Assembly (NCBI GenBank): GCA_039090855.1
Contig: CM077011.1
Location: 22,693,001 to 22,757,000, forward strand
DNA: 64,000 bases
Source of the DNA: Macrothele yani
Taxonomy: Eukaryota; Arthropoda; Arachnida; Araneae; Macrothelidae
Reading direction: 5' to 3'
Of the stretch, positions 1 to 12,353 are shown one piece after another (within the stretch, counting starts at the first letter, position 1; each line of letters opens with the position of its first letter). The position numbers and the translations under genes were made by a program. The notes under the pieces were generated by a model. The model had not been told where the DNA came from. It made no database searches and worked only from the letters and a program-made list of their open reading frames with translations.

Positions 1-85
1 AAGAGCTCTAGTATCTAATGCCTTAACCAGACAATGGACGATCGTACGCTTGTGACTCCCAGCCATCTTGTTCCCCGTCCGGAGT

Positions 86-127
86 GTGTAAACTCTTCCT
101 AATGTCACCATTAGGAAGAGTTTACAC
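86..127. repeat. Perfect 19-bp inverted repeat (hairpin)
   Basis: Positions 86-104 are the exact reverse complement of 109-127, with a 4-base loop. The arms contain GTGTAAACTC. No transposon end or gene is recognisable around it. Perfect arms with a tiny loop in otherwise diverged DNA suggest a recent fold-back (template-switch) duplication rather than a conserved structure. Confidence 0.85.
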
Positions 128-1554
128 GCCAGTAGAAACCATTGTTGCAGACATTTTGAAGGAGTGAAAAGAAAATAACGAAAAACAAGGCAGCTCTCTT
201 CTTAGATGCTTGAGTACTCGGATGTCTTCTCCAGACAATTCTCTATGCCTGGTCGTTGCTTATCTCTATCCCATCCGAAGTCCCGAAGAAAAAGCCTGGA
301 TGCGTAAATGAAACCGCCATGTGAATTGTGCTCCTCAACCCACGACTTATGAGCCTTCTGTGAAAAACGTCGCGTTAGTCACCAACTCGATGACGCCGAA
401 ATAACTAAGTAGGGAAAATAAAGGTAATTTTGTAGATATACAATTCATTTTGTCGTCGTGTCCAACCGACTCAATCGCTTTTGAAATTCCAAAAAATGTT
501 GCTGCCTTAATTAATAAAAAACAAAGCAAAACAGGATACAACTTTTGAAACTTACTCTAAAGTGAATTTTTGTTGTTGTTGAAAACTGTCTTATTAAGCT
601 GTGGCTGCTAAGAGTCATGATACTTTTAGCTTAACCAAAAATTTTTATGTGTCCTTGTTCATAGAGTGAAGGTATTAAGATAAAATGGTGGTTAAAACCA
701 AATGCAAGTAAATTTTAAGAGGAATTGAAAAGGGGAGGGAGAGAATAAAGAAACATGATATTTGAAAGAATACAATTAATATAAAAGAAAAAAAAACTTC
801 AGAGGCAGGTGTAATGCATTACATGCTGAGAAACCTCAGTGCTCATTTAATTTTTGGCCAAAGTGTATTATTCTTTTGTATTGTGCATGATGTTTTGTGA
901 AAGTACCTAAAAGGGAAATATCAAGTGTAGATCACATATTTTTCTTGCTAAACAAATGATAATTGAATCACGCTGAATTTTGAATAATAAATGAACATTT
1001 ACAAATTGAAATGTTAAAATTCTGAATACCAGGCAAATCAGAAAATTATATAATCAACCTGAAATATACACCCAACAAAATTTAAATTGGACTCTAAAAC
1101 TCATTTTTGGCATTCGTGGGTGATTTGTAAAAATAAAACCAAAGAAAAAAAAATCTGTAAACTTCTCAACAAAATTCTGATCAGGCGAGAGGCCTGATCA
1201 ACATTAAATGTAACTGCTTGTCAGTGTTTACAACTAAAAATTTTGAGACAATTTTATTACTTGTTTATGTGTGTTCAGTGAATCCAATGTATTGATAGGT
1301 AAATCTTGTGTAATTTTTTTTGTCAAGCTCATAAATCACCTCTGCACTTGGCAGAGTTCTTGGATCTGAGCCGGGTAAGATTTAGTTAACAGATACTTGG
1401 ACAACGCAAAAAAATTTTTACTGTTGGTTTATACATTTTTCTTTTGTTCTTCCACTAATTAATTTTTTATACATCACGTGCCATATCAATCCACTTTATT
1501 TGATACAAGTGTACTTACACTATAACGCATGGTCATAGTGACCGAGATTTATGA
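128..1554. other. AT-rich DNA without recognised gene
   Basis: No open frame here resembles a known protein. A small perfect inverted repeat (9-bp arms, 5-base loop) lies near 1178-1200 around TGATCAGGC. Otherwise I see only AT-rich, low-complexity sequence. Confidence 0.6.
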
Positions 1555-1561
1555 TTGAACT

Positions 1562-1790
1562 TTATATCAATATTTTATAATAATATTTTAATATTTTATA
1601 AGGATATTATAATATGTTATAATAATATTATAATATTTTATAATAATATTATAATATTTTATAATAATATTATAATATTTTACAATGATATTATAATATT
1701 TTATAATAATATTATAATATTTTATAATGATATCATAATATTTTATAATAATATATTTTTTATAATATTATAAATGTTTATATATTGTCT
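1562..1790. repeat. 21-bp AT-only tandem repeat
   Basis: About eight imperfect units of a 21-bp A/T sequence built on TATAATAATATTATAATA. Because 21 is a multiple of three, a 72-codon frame stays open through it and reads as a 7-residue repeat. That frame is a by-product of the period, not a gene. The unit is near-palindromic and should extrude as a cruciform. Confidence 0.85.
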
Positions 1791-2350
1791 GAGCCATTGA
1801 AATAATAATAATTATTTCATTAGTATTTCATTATATATTAATTATCGTATTAATGTAAATAAAATATGGACTGCCCTTAACATTTCCACAATGTCTACTA
1901 GTTTTACACAGACAGCAACAGTTAATATTTATTATATTTTAATAATATTGATAGGTGCAGAAAAAAGAAGTCATATTTTTATTTCATAATAATAATATTA
2001 TAACTTTTCTATAGTATTATAAATTATATATATATATAATATTATTATAAATGTATAATATTTATGTAAATATTATGTTACAATATTCATGTATTATAAA
2101 TATATTATAAATTTTATAATATGTATTATAATATATCACACATTTTATAATATTTTATAATAATATCAATTTTTTATAATATTATACATTTTTATATAAT
2201 GCCTGAGCCATTGAAATAATAATAATTATTTCACTATTATTTCATTATATATTAATTCTCGTATTAATGCTAATAAAATGTGGACTGCCCTTAACATTTC
2301 CACAGTGTCTAGTAGTTTTACATAGAAAAAAACAGTTAATATATTTTTTA
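1782..2350 (+). repeat. Direct repeat pair, ~150 bp, 416 bp apart
   Basis: The segment at 1782-1936 recurs at 2198-2350 with high similarity; both include CTGAGCCATTGAAATAATAA and GGACTGCCCTTAACATTTCC. Each copy follows an AT-palindromic tract, so the larger unit may be an ~416-bp satellite with two copies. No transposon protein or target duplication is visible. Confidence 0.75.
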
Positions 2351-4490
2351 GATGGCAAATTATATATTCTATTATTATTACTTTTAAGATTGAATATCGG
2401 CTTGGGGTATTTGATTGAATATCTCGTAATTTCATCTATAACAGGATACACTCATGGGCAAAGATTGAATATCGGCTTGAGGTACCACGCGCAACAAAAG
2501 GCGCACATATTGAAGTTTATTAACTATACGAAAATATCTTTTAAAGTTAGTTTACAAGATCTGAAAAAATGTTGCTCCTATCCCGAATAGTGTTTTTTTT
2601 TTCAATACTTTTTTACATGTGTGAAGGACTTTTGGGACACCCTGTATATTTGTTACGCATTTTTTTTTTATAACATCCGTGCAAAACAGTACTTCTTGCT
2701 TTGGTAGGTGACCGCTGAATACAAGTGACTGCCTACACAGATTTAATTGTATGTGATACACAATATTACTGCTTGATGTACTCAACAATAAATTTATAAG
2801 GAAGTTTAATCAAAATCGAGCTCCTTTCTTATGTTTCGATTATGGAAAACAAAATGAATACGTTTAAAGAAATGCCACCCAAAAGTTTATTTGTGTAAAG
2901 GAAATGAGAAACCATTTAATTCCTCTGAGGATTGCTAAATTGTTTCAAACAGAAGAAAATGGAATTCAGTCATTTGAAATATACAATGGTATATATAAAA
3001 TATAATCGTCATAATAATTTTAAAGATTTTATCCTAGATTTTGCGAACACCTGTGTTTAGTAGACCTTTATCGCAATGAACAGTGATGGGTAATAATTTC
3101 CAATTTTTACAACACAAGTTTTTAAGTGCCATCGCTGGGAACTACCGTGTTGCAGAGCAGTGCGCATTGATTGATTTGCAAGATCCACCGCATTTGATAA
3201 TTTCTTTTAAAATGAATTCTATGTTTCTCTTCATTTTTCTTAGCTAGATGGCAATAGATTCAAATCTAATCGCTTTATGTTCAGGGTTATGAAAAATGAG
3301 TATAAGTCTTAATAAATAAGTCTCCTCCTTTTCCACGGATTATATTTTTAAACACTGCAGTCATTTTGGACATTTTCCCTTCAGGAAAAAAGTCTTGAAA
3401 ACTAACATTCCGGATACACATCTGAAGAAAATTAACTCTTCATTACCTTAAGTCACATCCAATTTACATGGTTCTGCTTAGTAGCAGTAATTATTTTTGC
3501 TCGAAAGTTGGTAAGGAGCGGTAATATTTTAACTAAACTGTTTTAAGAATTCATGTCTAAGAGGATCGAAGCAGTAAATTTGCATAGCAGATTTCTTCCA
3601 AAACCAGCGTTCGTTTACACTTTACTTGAAATTTCGTTTCATTTCTACTTAGATATATGTCTGTCTTAACTTTCCAAGTACAAAAACTAGCGGCACTTTT
3701 TTGAGTTCATTTGGTAATACGTATATAAGCAAGCATGGAATAAATTTATAATCCAAATTAATTTTCTGGAAATGTTCTTGTTAACTCTATTTGAAATGTG
3801 TCTCATTTGCTTTAAACAAGTTTCACAATTCGAAAAACATATTCCGTTTGAAAGTAAAAAACATCTTCAGGTTTTATTTTACAGAGTGAGATGATAGCGT
3901 TGATCTGTGCTTCAAACCCCAAAGGAAAATATAAATGAACTGAGCTCTGTTTTTCACTCAGCAAACTTCTGGATAACTTTCGTTTCAAAAGTGTTACTTT
4001 CTGAAATGAATTTTACCTCAACAGATAAAACAGGTAACACGTTTAACAGCTCTTGCCCTATTGAATTACGTAAGCAAGTTTTTACACGCTTCAAAGTAGA
4101 GTTCTGTTTCGCACCAAGCAAATATTTGGTCAATGTGTTTAACGTTTTTTTTCTTCATCCCTTGATAAACTAAAAGTGTGTTCCAATAAAAAGTCCCTTT
4201 GTTCATTTTACTTGCACGAGTGAACCTAATAGTTTAACTCCACAAACGAAAATCAGCGGCTCACTGTGGGACGACGCGTAAGCAAAATTGCTGTTGTTAG
4301 ACAGAAAGGCGATCCGCCTGGGAAGACAGTTTTATGTATGCGCAGTTCAGCGTGTATCTGCTCACTCGTTACAGTTCTCTGAAGCTTCAACAAGACGAAA
4401 AGTTGGCTGGAGTCGCCTCTCCCAAGCACGCAATATTCAGCCTGGGCCACGAGTCCGCTCGCTCTAGTAAACCGATATGGAAGGCTGTAA
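2351..4490. other. AT-rich DNA; possible transposon end near 2620-2655
   Basis: No gene is recognised. Around 2628-2654 the minus strand reads ACAGGGTGTCCCAAAAG, a motif commonly seen at the ends of arthropod DNA transposons. No partner end is visible nearby, so it is treated as an isolated relic. Confidence 0.45.
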
Positions 4491-4637
4491 TGTGTTACCC
4501 AGTTACTCAACTATTGTAATAAGAATATGTGTTACTCAGTTACTCAACTATTGTAATAAGAATGTGTTACCCAGTTACTCAACTATTGTAATAAGAATGT
4601 GTTACCCAGTTACTCAACTATTTCATTAAGAATATTT
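4491..4637 (+). repeat. 36-38-bp tandem repeat, four units
   Basis: Four near-identical units of GTGTTACCCAGTTACTCAAC followed by TATTGTAATAAGAAT. The last unit diverges (TTTCATTAAGAAT). The array abuts the 3' poly-T end of a SINE in minus orientation. It is a local minisatellite with no coding sense. Confidence 0.85.
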
Positions 4638-4659
4638 AAAGACTGGCTACTAATATCGA

Positions 4660-4862
4660 TTTTTTTAATTGGAGGTTTAACGACCGCCGTGAGCAACTCA
4701 ATGGGCTATAAGCAGTCGTGCGTTCCTGATTTAGGGTCACTGGTTACAGGGAAGGGAGAGAAACAGTGTCGTAAGACAAACACAACATCCATGCCTCACC
4801 GGGATTCGAACCCGGACCACTTACGGACGAATTATCAGAGGCCATCGCTTAGACCACTGCAG
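4660..4862 (-). mobile_element. SINE-A copy, 5' truncated
   Basis: tRNA-derived SINE read on the minus strand. The tRNA head, with B box GGGTTCGAATCCC, lies near 4800-4815. The body contains the reverse complement of AATGGGCTATAAGCAGTCG, and the tail is the T run at 4661-4667. The outermost head bases are missing (it stops at CCACTGCAG). At least seven other clear copies and two relics occur in this window. Confidence 0.9.
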
Positions 4863-5109
4863 TTTTTCCAATTAAAAGAAGAGATAATTTCCTTCTCATT
4901 TTCCCCCGGGGCTTCGTTCCGGGTGACCATAATGACCAGACGCCACTGCAAAATATATTAGATCTTCGAGGAGGAAATCCCAGAAATGGATCTGACCACC
5001 AGGCTTTCAGGTACGTTGTTAGGAGCTGGATGCCGAAGGCACTTTTCTTCGCATTTTCATGAGCTGCAACTATACATTGAAACTCGATGTTTTTGATCTG
5101 AATTTCTGC

Positions 5110-6190
5110 GTTCGACATCCTATCGTAGCAACTGTCAAACCTTTTATGAAAAATTTGACATACGCCAAAAACATATGTCGGCTTAAATGTCCTTGAAGAG
5201 GTTTTGTTGAATTTCCTATTTTAGGTTGAAATTCACTGAACATTTTTTCAGTACCGTCGCATTCAGGAAGTCTTTTTCCAGAGGGCAATTGTTATTTTTG
5301 AGGGAGCTGAGACCTGATAACTAGAAATCGCGTGGGGCGACTCAAGACTGTAGGCATGCTGCGGAATGATTTCAATACTGCATTTCGTAAAACAAAACTG
5401 TTGAACACAAGCAGCCACATGTGAGGGGTGGGCGTCACCATGGTGTAGGGTCCACCAGTTCCGGTCGCTTAATCGATATGTGTCGTCGCAGACGCTGCAA
5501 GACTGAACTGTGATACCAAGAATTGAAATTACCTTGTGGAGGAACGACAAGCTGGTATACTACACCTTCATGTTACCATCATCGCCTTCCCAGGTGATTT
5601 GGTTTTGCGGACTTTTTTTCGGAGGAGGCGAGCCTCTGTGTTTCCAGACACTCGTTGTGTGCTTCGTAAGGGGGTCGAAATAGTGGACCCATATCTCATC
5701 GGCAGTTATTACTATGTTTAGAAAGTTTAAATCCTTTGCAAAAATTTGTTTCCACTCATGACACACCTGAACTATGGCTAAGAATTGTTCTCTCGCCAGG
5801 TGATGACGTATCGGTCTGGAACACACACGATGCAGCAGTAATTTGGCGCGTAGAATACGGAATGCCGACGTTTTTTCCTGTAAGAAGATCGACAAATGAC
5901 TTCACACGTTATTTGTCGATCTTCTTACAGGATTGCCCAAACAGTGTTAACAATACGCTCCGTAACAACACATTAAGGTGTTGTTACGGAGCGTATTGTT
6001 AACACACGCCATTTTTTGAAATCATGGTGCCATCTAAAAATTATTGACTCACCCAAACATTTGTCTTTGTAAGCTTTTTTCATTAAATCAACTGTTTCTG
6101 GAGCCATTTTACCCAAGCGATAGCAAAACTCTATCGCACAACGCATTTCACTTCTTAATTCTGAATCCCTCGCCTCCACAGCTCTATAGC
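5110..6190 (-). pseudogene. mariner transposase relic
   Basis: Several minus-strand pieces read in mariner order. The N-terminal helix-turn-helix domain is at 6179-5990 (IEFCYRLGKMAPETVDLMKK). The first catalytic aspartate segment lies at about 5715-5680 (ITADEIWVHYFDP, then WKHRGSPPPKK). The second segment is at 5450-5330 (WTLHHGDAHPSHVA) and a C-terminal piece at 5290-5120. Frames shift between pieces and about 80 residues are missing between the N-terminal domain and the catalytic core. That gap is occupied by two perfect hairpins at 5877-6005. Terminal inverted repeats were not identified. The family call is secure; the outer borders are approximate. Confidence 0.85.
5877..6005. repeat. 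Two adjacent perfect hairpins inside the mariner relic
   Basis: Hairpin 1: 5877-5897 pairs exactly with 5911-5931 (21-bp arms, 13-base spacer). Hairpin 2: 5944-5971 pairs exactly with 5978-6005 (28-bp arms, 6-base loop). They sit where mariner coding sequence is missing, so a deletion appears to have been filled with templated inverted copies. The perfect arms mean they are younger than the decay of the surrounding transposase. Confidence 0.9.
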
Positions 6191-8811
6191 GAAATTCAGA
6201 CGTACCTTAAACAACTGCGTAATAACAAAACCATAATCGTCTGCCACGGCTAATAACTGTTGCCATAGATACTTCCTTAATTCAGGTAGTCGTCTGCGTG
6301 GTTGTTTTTCCCCTTCCCACAGTTGCCAACTTAAAAAATATTCTCAGTTTTTATGGAACGGCTTTGTTATATATATAATCACAATTATTTTTATTTATAT
6401 ATGCATTAATACATATAGCAAAACTTTAAATAGAGTATAAAATTTTTCTTATGCTTGTATATCGCAAACGCCAATTCCAACAAAACTACAACTACAAGTG
6501 AGTAAAAATGTAATAATACTGTACCTTTACATTCATTCAGTAATGCACGACGGATATCACCATGAGACGGCGTAAAATATTGAAGATGCTAGTAACATAA
6601 CGCTATGCTGGAGAATACCCCCCCCAACCCCCCCCCCCAAAAAAAAACCATTAGTAGTGGTAAAAATATCCTCGCCTTACTACAAGCGAGTTTCTGATTA
6701 TTAAGGAATCATTACAGTGTTACCTTTAAACGTCTGGTGTAAAACCATTCCCCTGTTACTTGGTCTCAGCCAATTCAGATTAGCATATAGTAGCAAAAAA
6801 CAAAAACAAAAAAAACTAAGTAACTAACAGTTTGTATGCCAGTTAGACGTGCCTCTTTTTTGTTTGTTTTTTTAACAGAGTGTAGACCAACCACCTCCAG
6901 GTGAGCAAAACCTTTTTATAGGAACAATTTCTAATTTGCTACTGATGAAAATTAGATAGCATATATTCTGTTGTATTGGAAGAAGTTACTGAAGGATGAC
7001 AGAAATTTCAGATTGAAGTGCATGTTTTGTTCTGCTATTTTTATTATTGTAATATTGTCCCTCATTTTCTTAAGTTGTTTTAATTAATTTCTTCAGATAT
7101 TCAGTTATAAATGAAAATAATTAGACTAAATGTAAGGGGAGATCTGCCAAAAACCTACGGGGAGGGAGCGTTTATGGATTATCGGGGTGCTAAGCACCCC
7201 CTGAGAAGATGCCTGAATACATCACTGCTTTTCAGACTTCTTAACTTGCTAAAATATGGGCGTGAAGGTAGGAATTTTTTAAAGCAAACTCTAAAATATC
7301 ACTTTAAAGCGGACATTACCAAATGCTTTCAGAATCCAATATACGAGACATTGGAATCGCATGTATTTTTCTTTTGTCAAATGTTAAGTTTAATATTGAG
7401 CAAGTTGTTATTTACGGCATCGCGTGTTATTTATGACAACGAGAATATTAAAGTTTTCAGTCGACCTTTCCAGCTCTGCTTGCGCCTCGGACCACTTTGT
7501 ACGTCTCATTAAAGTGAAGACGACCAGTGTTAAGCATTTACAGAGTTCTAACGACATAAACTTGTTCCAGTTCCATTATCTACATCTGAGAAGATGGTGC
7601 AAACAGACGAGAACGAACAAATATTTATCAAATCGCAATCACCCCTTGCTTCAACAGCGCAGCTCCTTCACATAGTGCCTTAGTAATATTGGTGAGTCCT
7701 TCGTAGGGCTGCTGTTTGTGTGTATGCAAAGAGCTGAATTGGAACACAGAGGATTTAGACGCGTTCATTTCTGAGCACTTGAGGCACCATTTATTAACTG
7801 CATGCAGATATCTACCCTGTCCGTCTCCATCCTTTAATTAAAAGACGTGCGCTGAGCTACTCTGGAGTGGATGCATCACGGTATCTGATACACAGTTGTG
7901 TAATCTTCCCTTGTGGATGTGTAATGAGAGAGGAACTGTTGGCTCTGCATGACGCTCGGTTGATAACGCTGACGTAATAGGTTCGGATTCCCGTGTTCTA
8001 CTTTAAGGGGCTTTTATCTACATTGTAGTATATTTCAAGAGAGCTTTTATGCTAATTAACAATGACGGGGAGCACCTGACTAGCCGCTTCGAGATGATAA
8101 ATTTAAAAGCATTAAGCTATTCTTTCCAACTAATGCCGTCGGATACGAAGTATCCGTTAATCTCTCTGTAGATGTTTCCATTTCGTGTTAGGGATCGCGA
8201 TGTTAATGGCATGAGATCGTGCAAAAGCGACGAGGAGTCTCAGCTGCGACGAAATCGGAGACTTCAAGTCGAATTCGCTCATTCTGTTGTGTTTGTTTTG
8301 GAATCCTGTTCGGAAGCCAGGTGTTTGGTTTTCAAACGCGATCCGGTATGAACAAGATTTATTTAGATCAGCGTTTCCGTCACAAATGACTTTTCTCAGG
8401 AAAGGAAGTTCGGCTCCCACAAAAATGGAATACTGTTTTTAATTTTAATATCCATTCCTTAAACTCCAATCTGGCAAATGAGATCTACTATGTGTTTTCG
8501 TCACTGTTTAATAATTTTCTTAATGGAAAACGGGAGAGGAAAGTCAGGCCTTTGTTGTTCATATAGTAGTCACTAGCTCCATTTTTAGAAAGAACAACGA
8601 GCGCACTGAAAAGGAGTTGTCTTAATTCCTGCTCAGAAGACTGCAAATCAGCTGTGTAACACAGAAAACAAATTATGATATTTTTGTGTTATTAAATTTG
8701 CTTCGATGTCTTAAAAAGTGGGGTATGTGGTGAATAGTTTTAACAGTGTCCAACGCTGTTACGATCATTGATATATTATTTTTGGCGTGGTCAGAGTGTA
8801 AACGTATTGTC
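6191..8811. other. Unassigned DNA
   Basis: No recognisable gene or transposon. Contents include an AT microsatellite near 6370, mixed C and A runs at 6619-6649, and a small GC hairpin at 7184-7200 (GGGGTGC TAA GCACCCC). A 133-codon frame at 7111-7512 has no similarity I can name and no start context or codon pattern that supports it. Confidence 0.5.
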
Positions 8812-10180
8812 TTCTCTCTCTCCCTCTGTTTCATGTCTTAATTATCTCCTTCTTCTGAACTTCTCACCCTCTCTTGTTCCGTGTCCCTCTCGTTCCCTGT
8901 AATTTTTTTCATTATCTTTGTCTCTACTCCACAGTCTATCTCCGCTTCTTTCATTCAGTTTCTCACTCATATCCATGTGTTCTCTCATTCGTTGCTCCTT
9001 TGTATGTGTGTAAATCTTTCTTGGTCTCCCTTTGAGGCTCTCTCTTTCTTTATAACTCATATTTCCTCTTTCTTAGTCTCTCTTTCAGATTCACTCTCTT
9101 TTTGTAACTCATATTTCCTCTTTTTCGGTCTCTTTCAGCCTCACTCTTTGTTTGTAGCTCATTTTTTTCTCTTAGTCTCACTTTCAGCTACACTTTCTTT
9201 TTGTTACTCATATTTCCTTTTTCTTGGTATCTTTCGGTCTCACTCTCTTTTTGTAACTCATATTTCCTCTTTCTGAGTCTCCCTTTCAGCCTCACTCTCT
9301 TTTTGTAACTCATATTTTTTTTCAGTCTCTCTTTCAGCCTCACTCTCTCTTTGTAACTCATTTCTTTCTCTTAGCCTCTCTTTCAGCCTAACTCTCTTTT
9401 TGTAACTCATTTTTTTCTTTCAGCTTCACTCTCTTTTTGTAACCAATTTTTCTCTTTTTAGTCTCTCTTTCAGCCTCACTCGCTTTTGGCAATTTATTCT
9501 TTTTTTTATCATAGTCCCTCTCTCATTATTCTTCATTTTCTCTAATTATTTTTTTTTTGTAACACATATTTCTTGTTTCTCAGTCTCCCTTTTAGCCTAA
9601 CTCTCTTTTTGTAACTCATTTTTTTCTTTCAGCTTCACTCTCTTTTTGTAACCAATTTTTCTCTTTCTTAGTCTCTCTTTCAGCTCACTCGCTTTTGACA
9701 ATTTATTATTTCCTCTATCATAGTCCCTCTCTCATTATTCTTCATTTTCTCTAATTATTCTTTTTTTGTAACACATATTTCTTGTTTCTCAGTCTCTCTT
9801 TCAGCCTCACTCTCTCTCTTTGTGACTCATTTTTTTCTCTCAGTCTCTCTTTCAGCTTCACTCCCTTTTTATAACTCATTTTTTTCAGCTTTACTCTCTT
9901 TTTGTAACTCATTTTTTCTCTTTCTTAGTCTCTCTTTCAGCCTCACTCGCATTCTGCAACTAATTCTTTACTCTTTCATAGTCCCTCTCTCATTATTCCT
10001 CATTCTGTTTCAATGTCGTTGTGTATGCTTCTTTTGTATTAGTCGCCCTCTTAGCCTCTCGATGTTTCTCTGTGTCCAATTATTTATCTTAGTCTTTCTC
10101 TGTCAATCGCCCTCGCTGCGGCGTTAATTTATGCCCCTATATCTCCCGCTCTCTTTTCCCCTCTCTGTATATCGCTGTAT
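8812..10180. repeat. Pyrimidine-rich degenerate tandem repeat
   Basis: About 1.3 kb of CT-rich DNA on the plus strand. It is built on imperfect ~50-bp units that recur as CTCACTCTCTTTTTGTAACTC, CATATTTCCTCTTTCTTAG and TCTCTCTTTCAGC. Several long frames run through it on both strands and are compositional artefacts. It could form purine/pyrimidine triplex structure. Confidence 0.85.
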
Positions 10181-10794
10181 CTCTCTTTCAAAGTGAAAAC
10201 ACGCCGAGTTGCATCAAAATCAGAATCTAGGATCAGTATGAAAATAGTTCATATTGACATTTCAGCAGTTCTTAAAATTGGAGCTTCTCTATTTTCTTAG
10301 GCTAACCGCGACAACGACGTGAAGAAAATAAATCGTTTTATGTTATTATACACAGCATGTCACTCTGAAATGAACGTCGTAACTTCATGATCATCATTAT
10401 GATTATTACTATAGTTATTACCGACGATTCAGCTAAGACGTTGGACCTTTTTCTTAGCATATACGCATTCAATACATCATCAGCGTTTGAAAAAAGAACA
10501 GAAAGCCATACCGAAGAGCCAAAACATTAATACAAACGCGTTTTAATGCAAATAGAAGCAATTACAGGTAAACGTGTGAGGGTCACAAAACGGTCTAAAT
10601 AACATCTGATACTTAGCTCTGTTATTCCGGGTAATTCTTGTTCTTCAGATAAGAAGGGCATCAGACGAGCGAATTTCACAAAGGACAAATTGCAATGGCC
10701 AGACGACCTGGTCGGAGTATTTCCGAGACAGTGTGGCTTGTGTGGTACTCATGATCTTCTGTGGTTAGTGCCTTTAAAAATTGGTCGGAGGAGG
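10181..10794. other. Unassigned DNA
   Basis: No gene, repeat or transposon is recognised between the CT-rich tract and the solo terminal repeat. Confidence 0.4.
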
Positions 10795-10925
10795 TGTCAA
10801 ATTAAAACATTTGCCGGTGGTGGAATACTGACTCACTTCTCTTCACCACGGAGCCTGTTGTTCTAACGACCATAGTACACCAACGAAATTTATCGCTGCA
10901 GAATTTTCGTTATGACATGTTCTTC
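10795..10925 (-). mobile_element. Probable solo LTR of the TRIM-C family
   Basis: It shares an ordered set of blocks with the terminal repeats at 27872-28575: GGAGCC, GTTGTTCTAAC, TACACCAACG, TATCGCTG and GTTCTTCACC. No internal region or second repeat is adjacent. It is diverged; I infer a solo LTR left by recombination or an old fragment. Confidence 0.6.
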
Positions 10926-11453
10926 ACCAAGCATGAAAGAGAATACTTTCAAACTGTTCTGATGATATCTGTGAGAAAGAAAATAATAAAAGAAACAAGA
11001 ACTAGTCATGCGATTTTTATTCAAATCCGCAGACGAGCTTATCAATTGCACATATTCAAATAATTCCACTATCGAATATACGCAGTAAACGTTTAGCTGT
11101 TATAAAAACATAAATGCGGCGATCCGTGAGTTAGAGATCGACGCGACTTCTCATGTATTATACTCACCAATTATTGAAGAGTAACATCTGAAGGAAAAAC
11201 ATCCCATGTGGAATGCCGAGAACTCGACAGCTTCGTGACTAATAAAATAACAGATTTCGAAAGAGGATATATTATTCGTTCGTACGTAGCCAGCTAGTCA
11301 ACTAGCGTATTTTGTCTTATGTTAGCCACCATCATAAAACAATACATCGCCGCTGTACACGATGGACGAGTTAAGACATGTACAGACATCCGTTGACCTA
11401 GAGCAAGTGCAGGACAAGAATACTGTTTGTTACGACAGCAGGCTCTTTCAGGA
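10926..11453. other. Unassigned DNA flanking the minisatellite
   Basis: No protein similarity or repeat is recognised in this stretch, which runs up to the first 75-bp unit. Confidence 0.4.
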
Positions 11454-12353
11454 CCTACAGCTTTGCTCTGAGGACACCGGCAATCAGGGCCACCAAGAGC
11501 GGGCCCGGGCCCCGGGAAAATAATAATTCCTACAGCTTTGCTCTGAGGACACCGGCAATCAGGGCCACCAAGAGCGGGCCCGGGCCCCGGGAAAATAATA
11601 ATCCCTACAGCTTTGCTCTGAGGACACCGGCAATCAGGGCCACTAAGAGCGGGCCCGGGTCACGGGAAAATAATAATTCCTACAGCTTTGCTCTGAGGAC
11701 ACCGGCAATCAGGGCCACTAAGAGCGGGCCCGGGTCACGGGAAAATAATAATTCCTACAGCTTTGCTCTGAGGACACCGGCAATCAGGGCCACTAAGAGC
11801 GGGCCCGGGCCACGGGAAAATAATAATTCCTACAGCTTTGCTCTGAGGACACCGGCAATCAGGGCCACTAAGAGCGGGCCCGGGTCACGGGAAAATAATA
11901 ATTCCTACAGCTTTGCTCTGAGGACACCGGCAATCAGGGCCACCAAGAGCGGGCCCGGGCCCCGGGAAAATAATAATCCCTACAGCTTTGCTCTGAGGAC
12001 ACCGGCAATCAGGGCCACTAAGAGCGGGCCCGGGTCACGGGAAAATAATAATTCCTACAGCTTTGCTCTGAGGACACCGGCAATCAGGGCCACTAAGAGC
12101 GGGCCCGGGTCACGGGAAAATAATAATTCCTACAGCTTTGCTCTGAGGACACCGGCAATCAAAGCCACCAAGAGCGGGCCCGGGCCCCGGGAAAATAATA
12201 ATTCTTACAGCTTTGCTCTGAGGACACCGGCAATCAGGGCCACTAAGAGCGGGCCCGGGCCACGGGAAAATAATAATTCCTACAGATTTGCTCTGAGGAC
12301 ACCGGCAATCAGGGCCACCAAGAGCGGGCCCGGGCCCCGGGAAAATAATAATT
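11454..12353. repeat. 75-bp GC-rich minisatellite, 12 units
   Basis: Twelve head-to-tail 75-bp units begin CCTACAGCTTTGCTCTGAGG and contain a palindrome of the type GGGCCCGGGCCCCGGG. Three variants differ at the GGCCCC / GGTCAC / GGCCAC block. In order they are A A B B C B A B B A C A, and the A-B-B run of units 2-4 recurs as units 7-9, including a shared ATCCC spacer. The period equals 25 codons, so minus-strand frames repeat every 25 residues; the GTCAC variant puts a TGA stop in that frame. The tract is GC-rich within AT-rich DNA. Confidence 0.95.

Noticed and set aside
1555..1773. 72-residue repeat protein
   Set aside because: Arises from the 21-bp AT repeat, a multiple of three.
7184..7200. 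Rho-independent terminator
   Set aside because: A 7-bp GC hairpin without a T tract in eukaryotic DNA; not meaningful.
7111..7512. 133-residue hypothetical protein
   Set aside because: No recognisable domain, no conserved context, and length is within chance for a frame in this much non-coding DNA.
8881..10127. Membrane proteins in the CT-rich tract
   Set aside because: Hydrophobic runs come from CTT/TTC/CTC codons of a degenerate tandem repeat.
11454..12353. CRISPR array
   Set aside because: There are no variable spacers; whole units repeat head to tail, in eukaryotic DNA.
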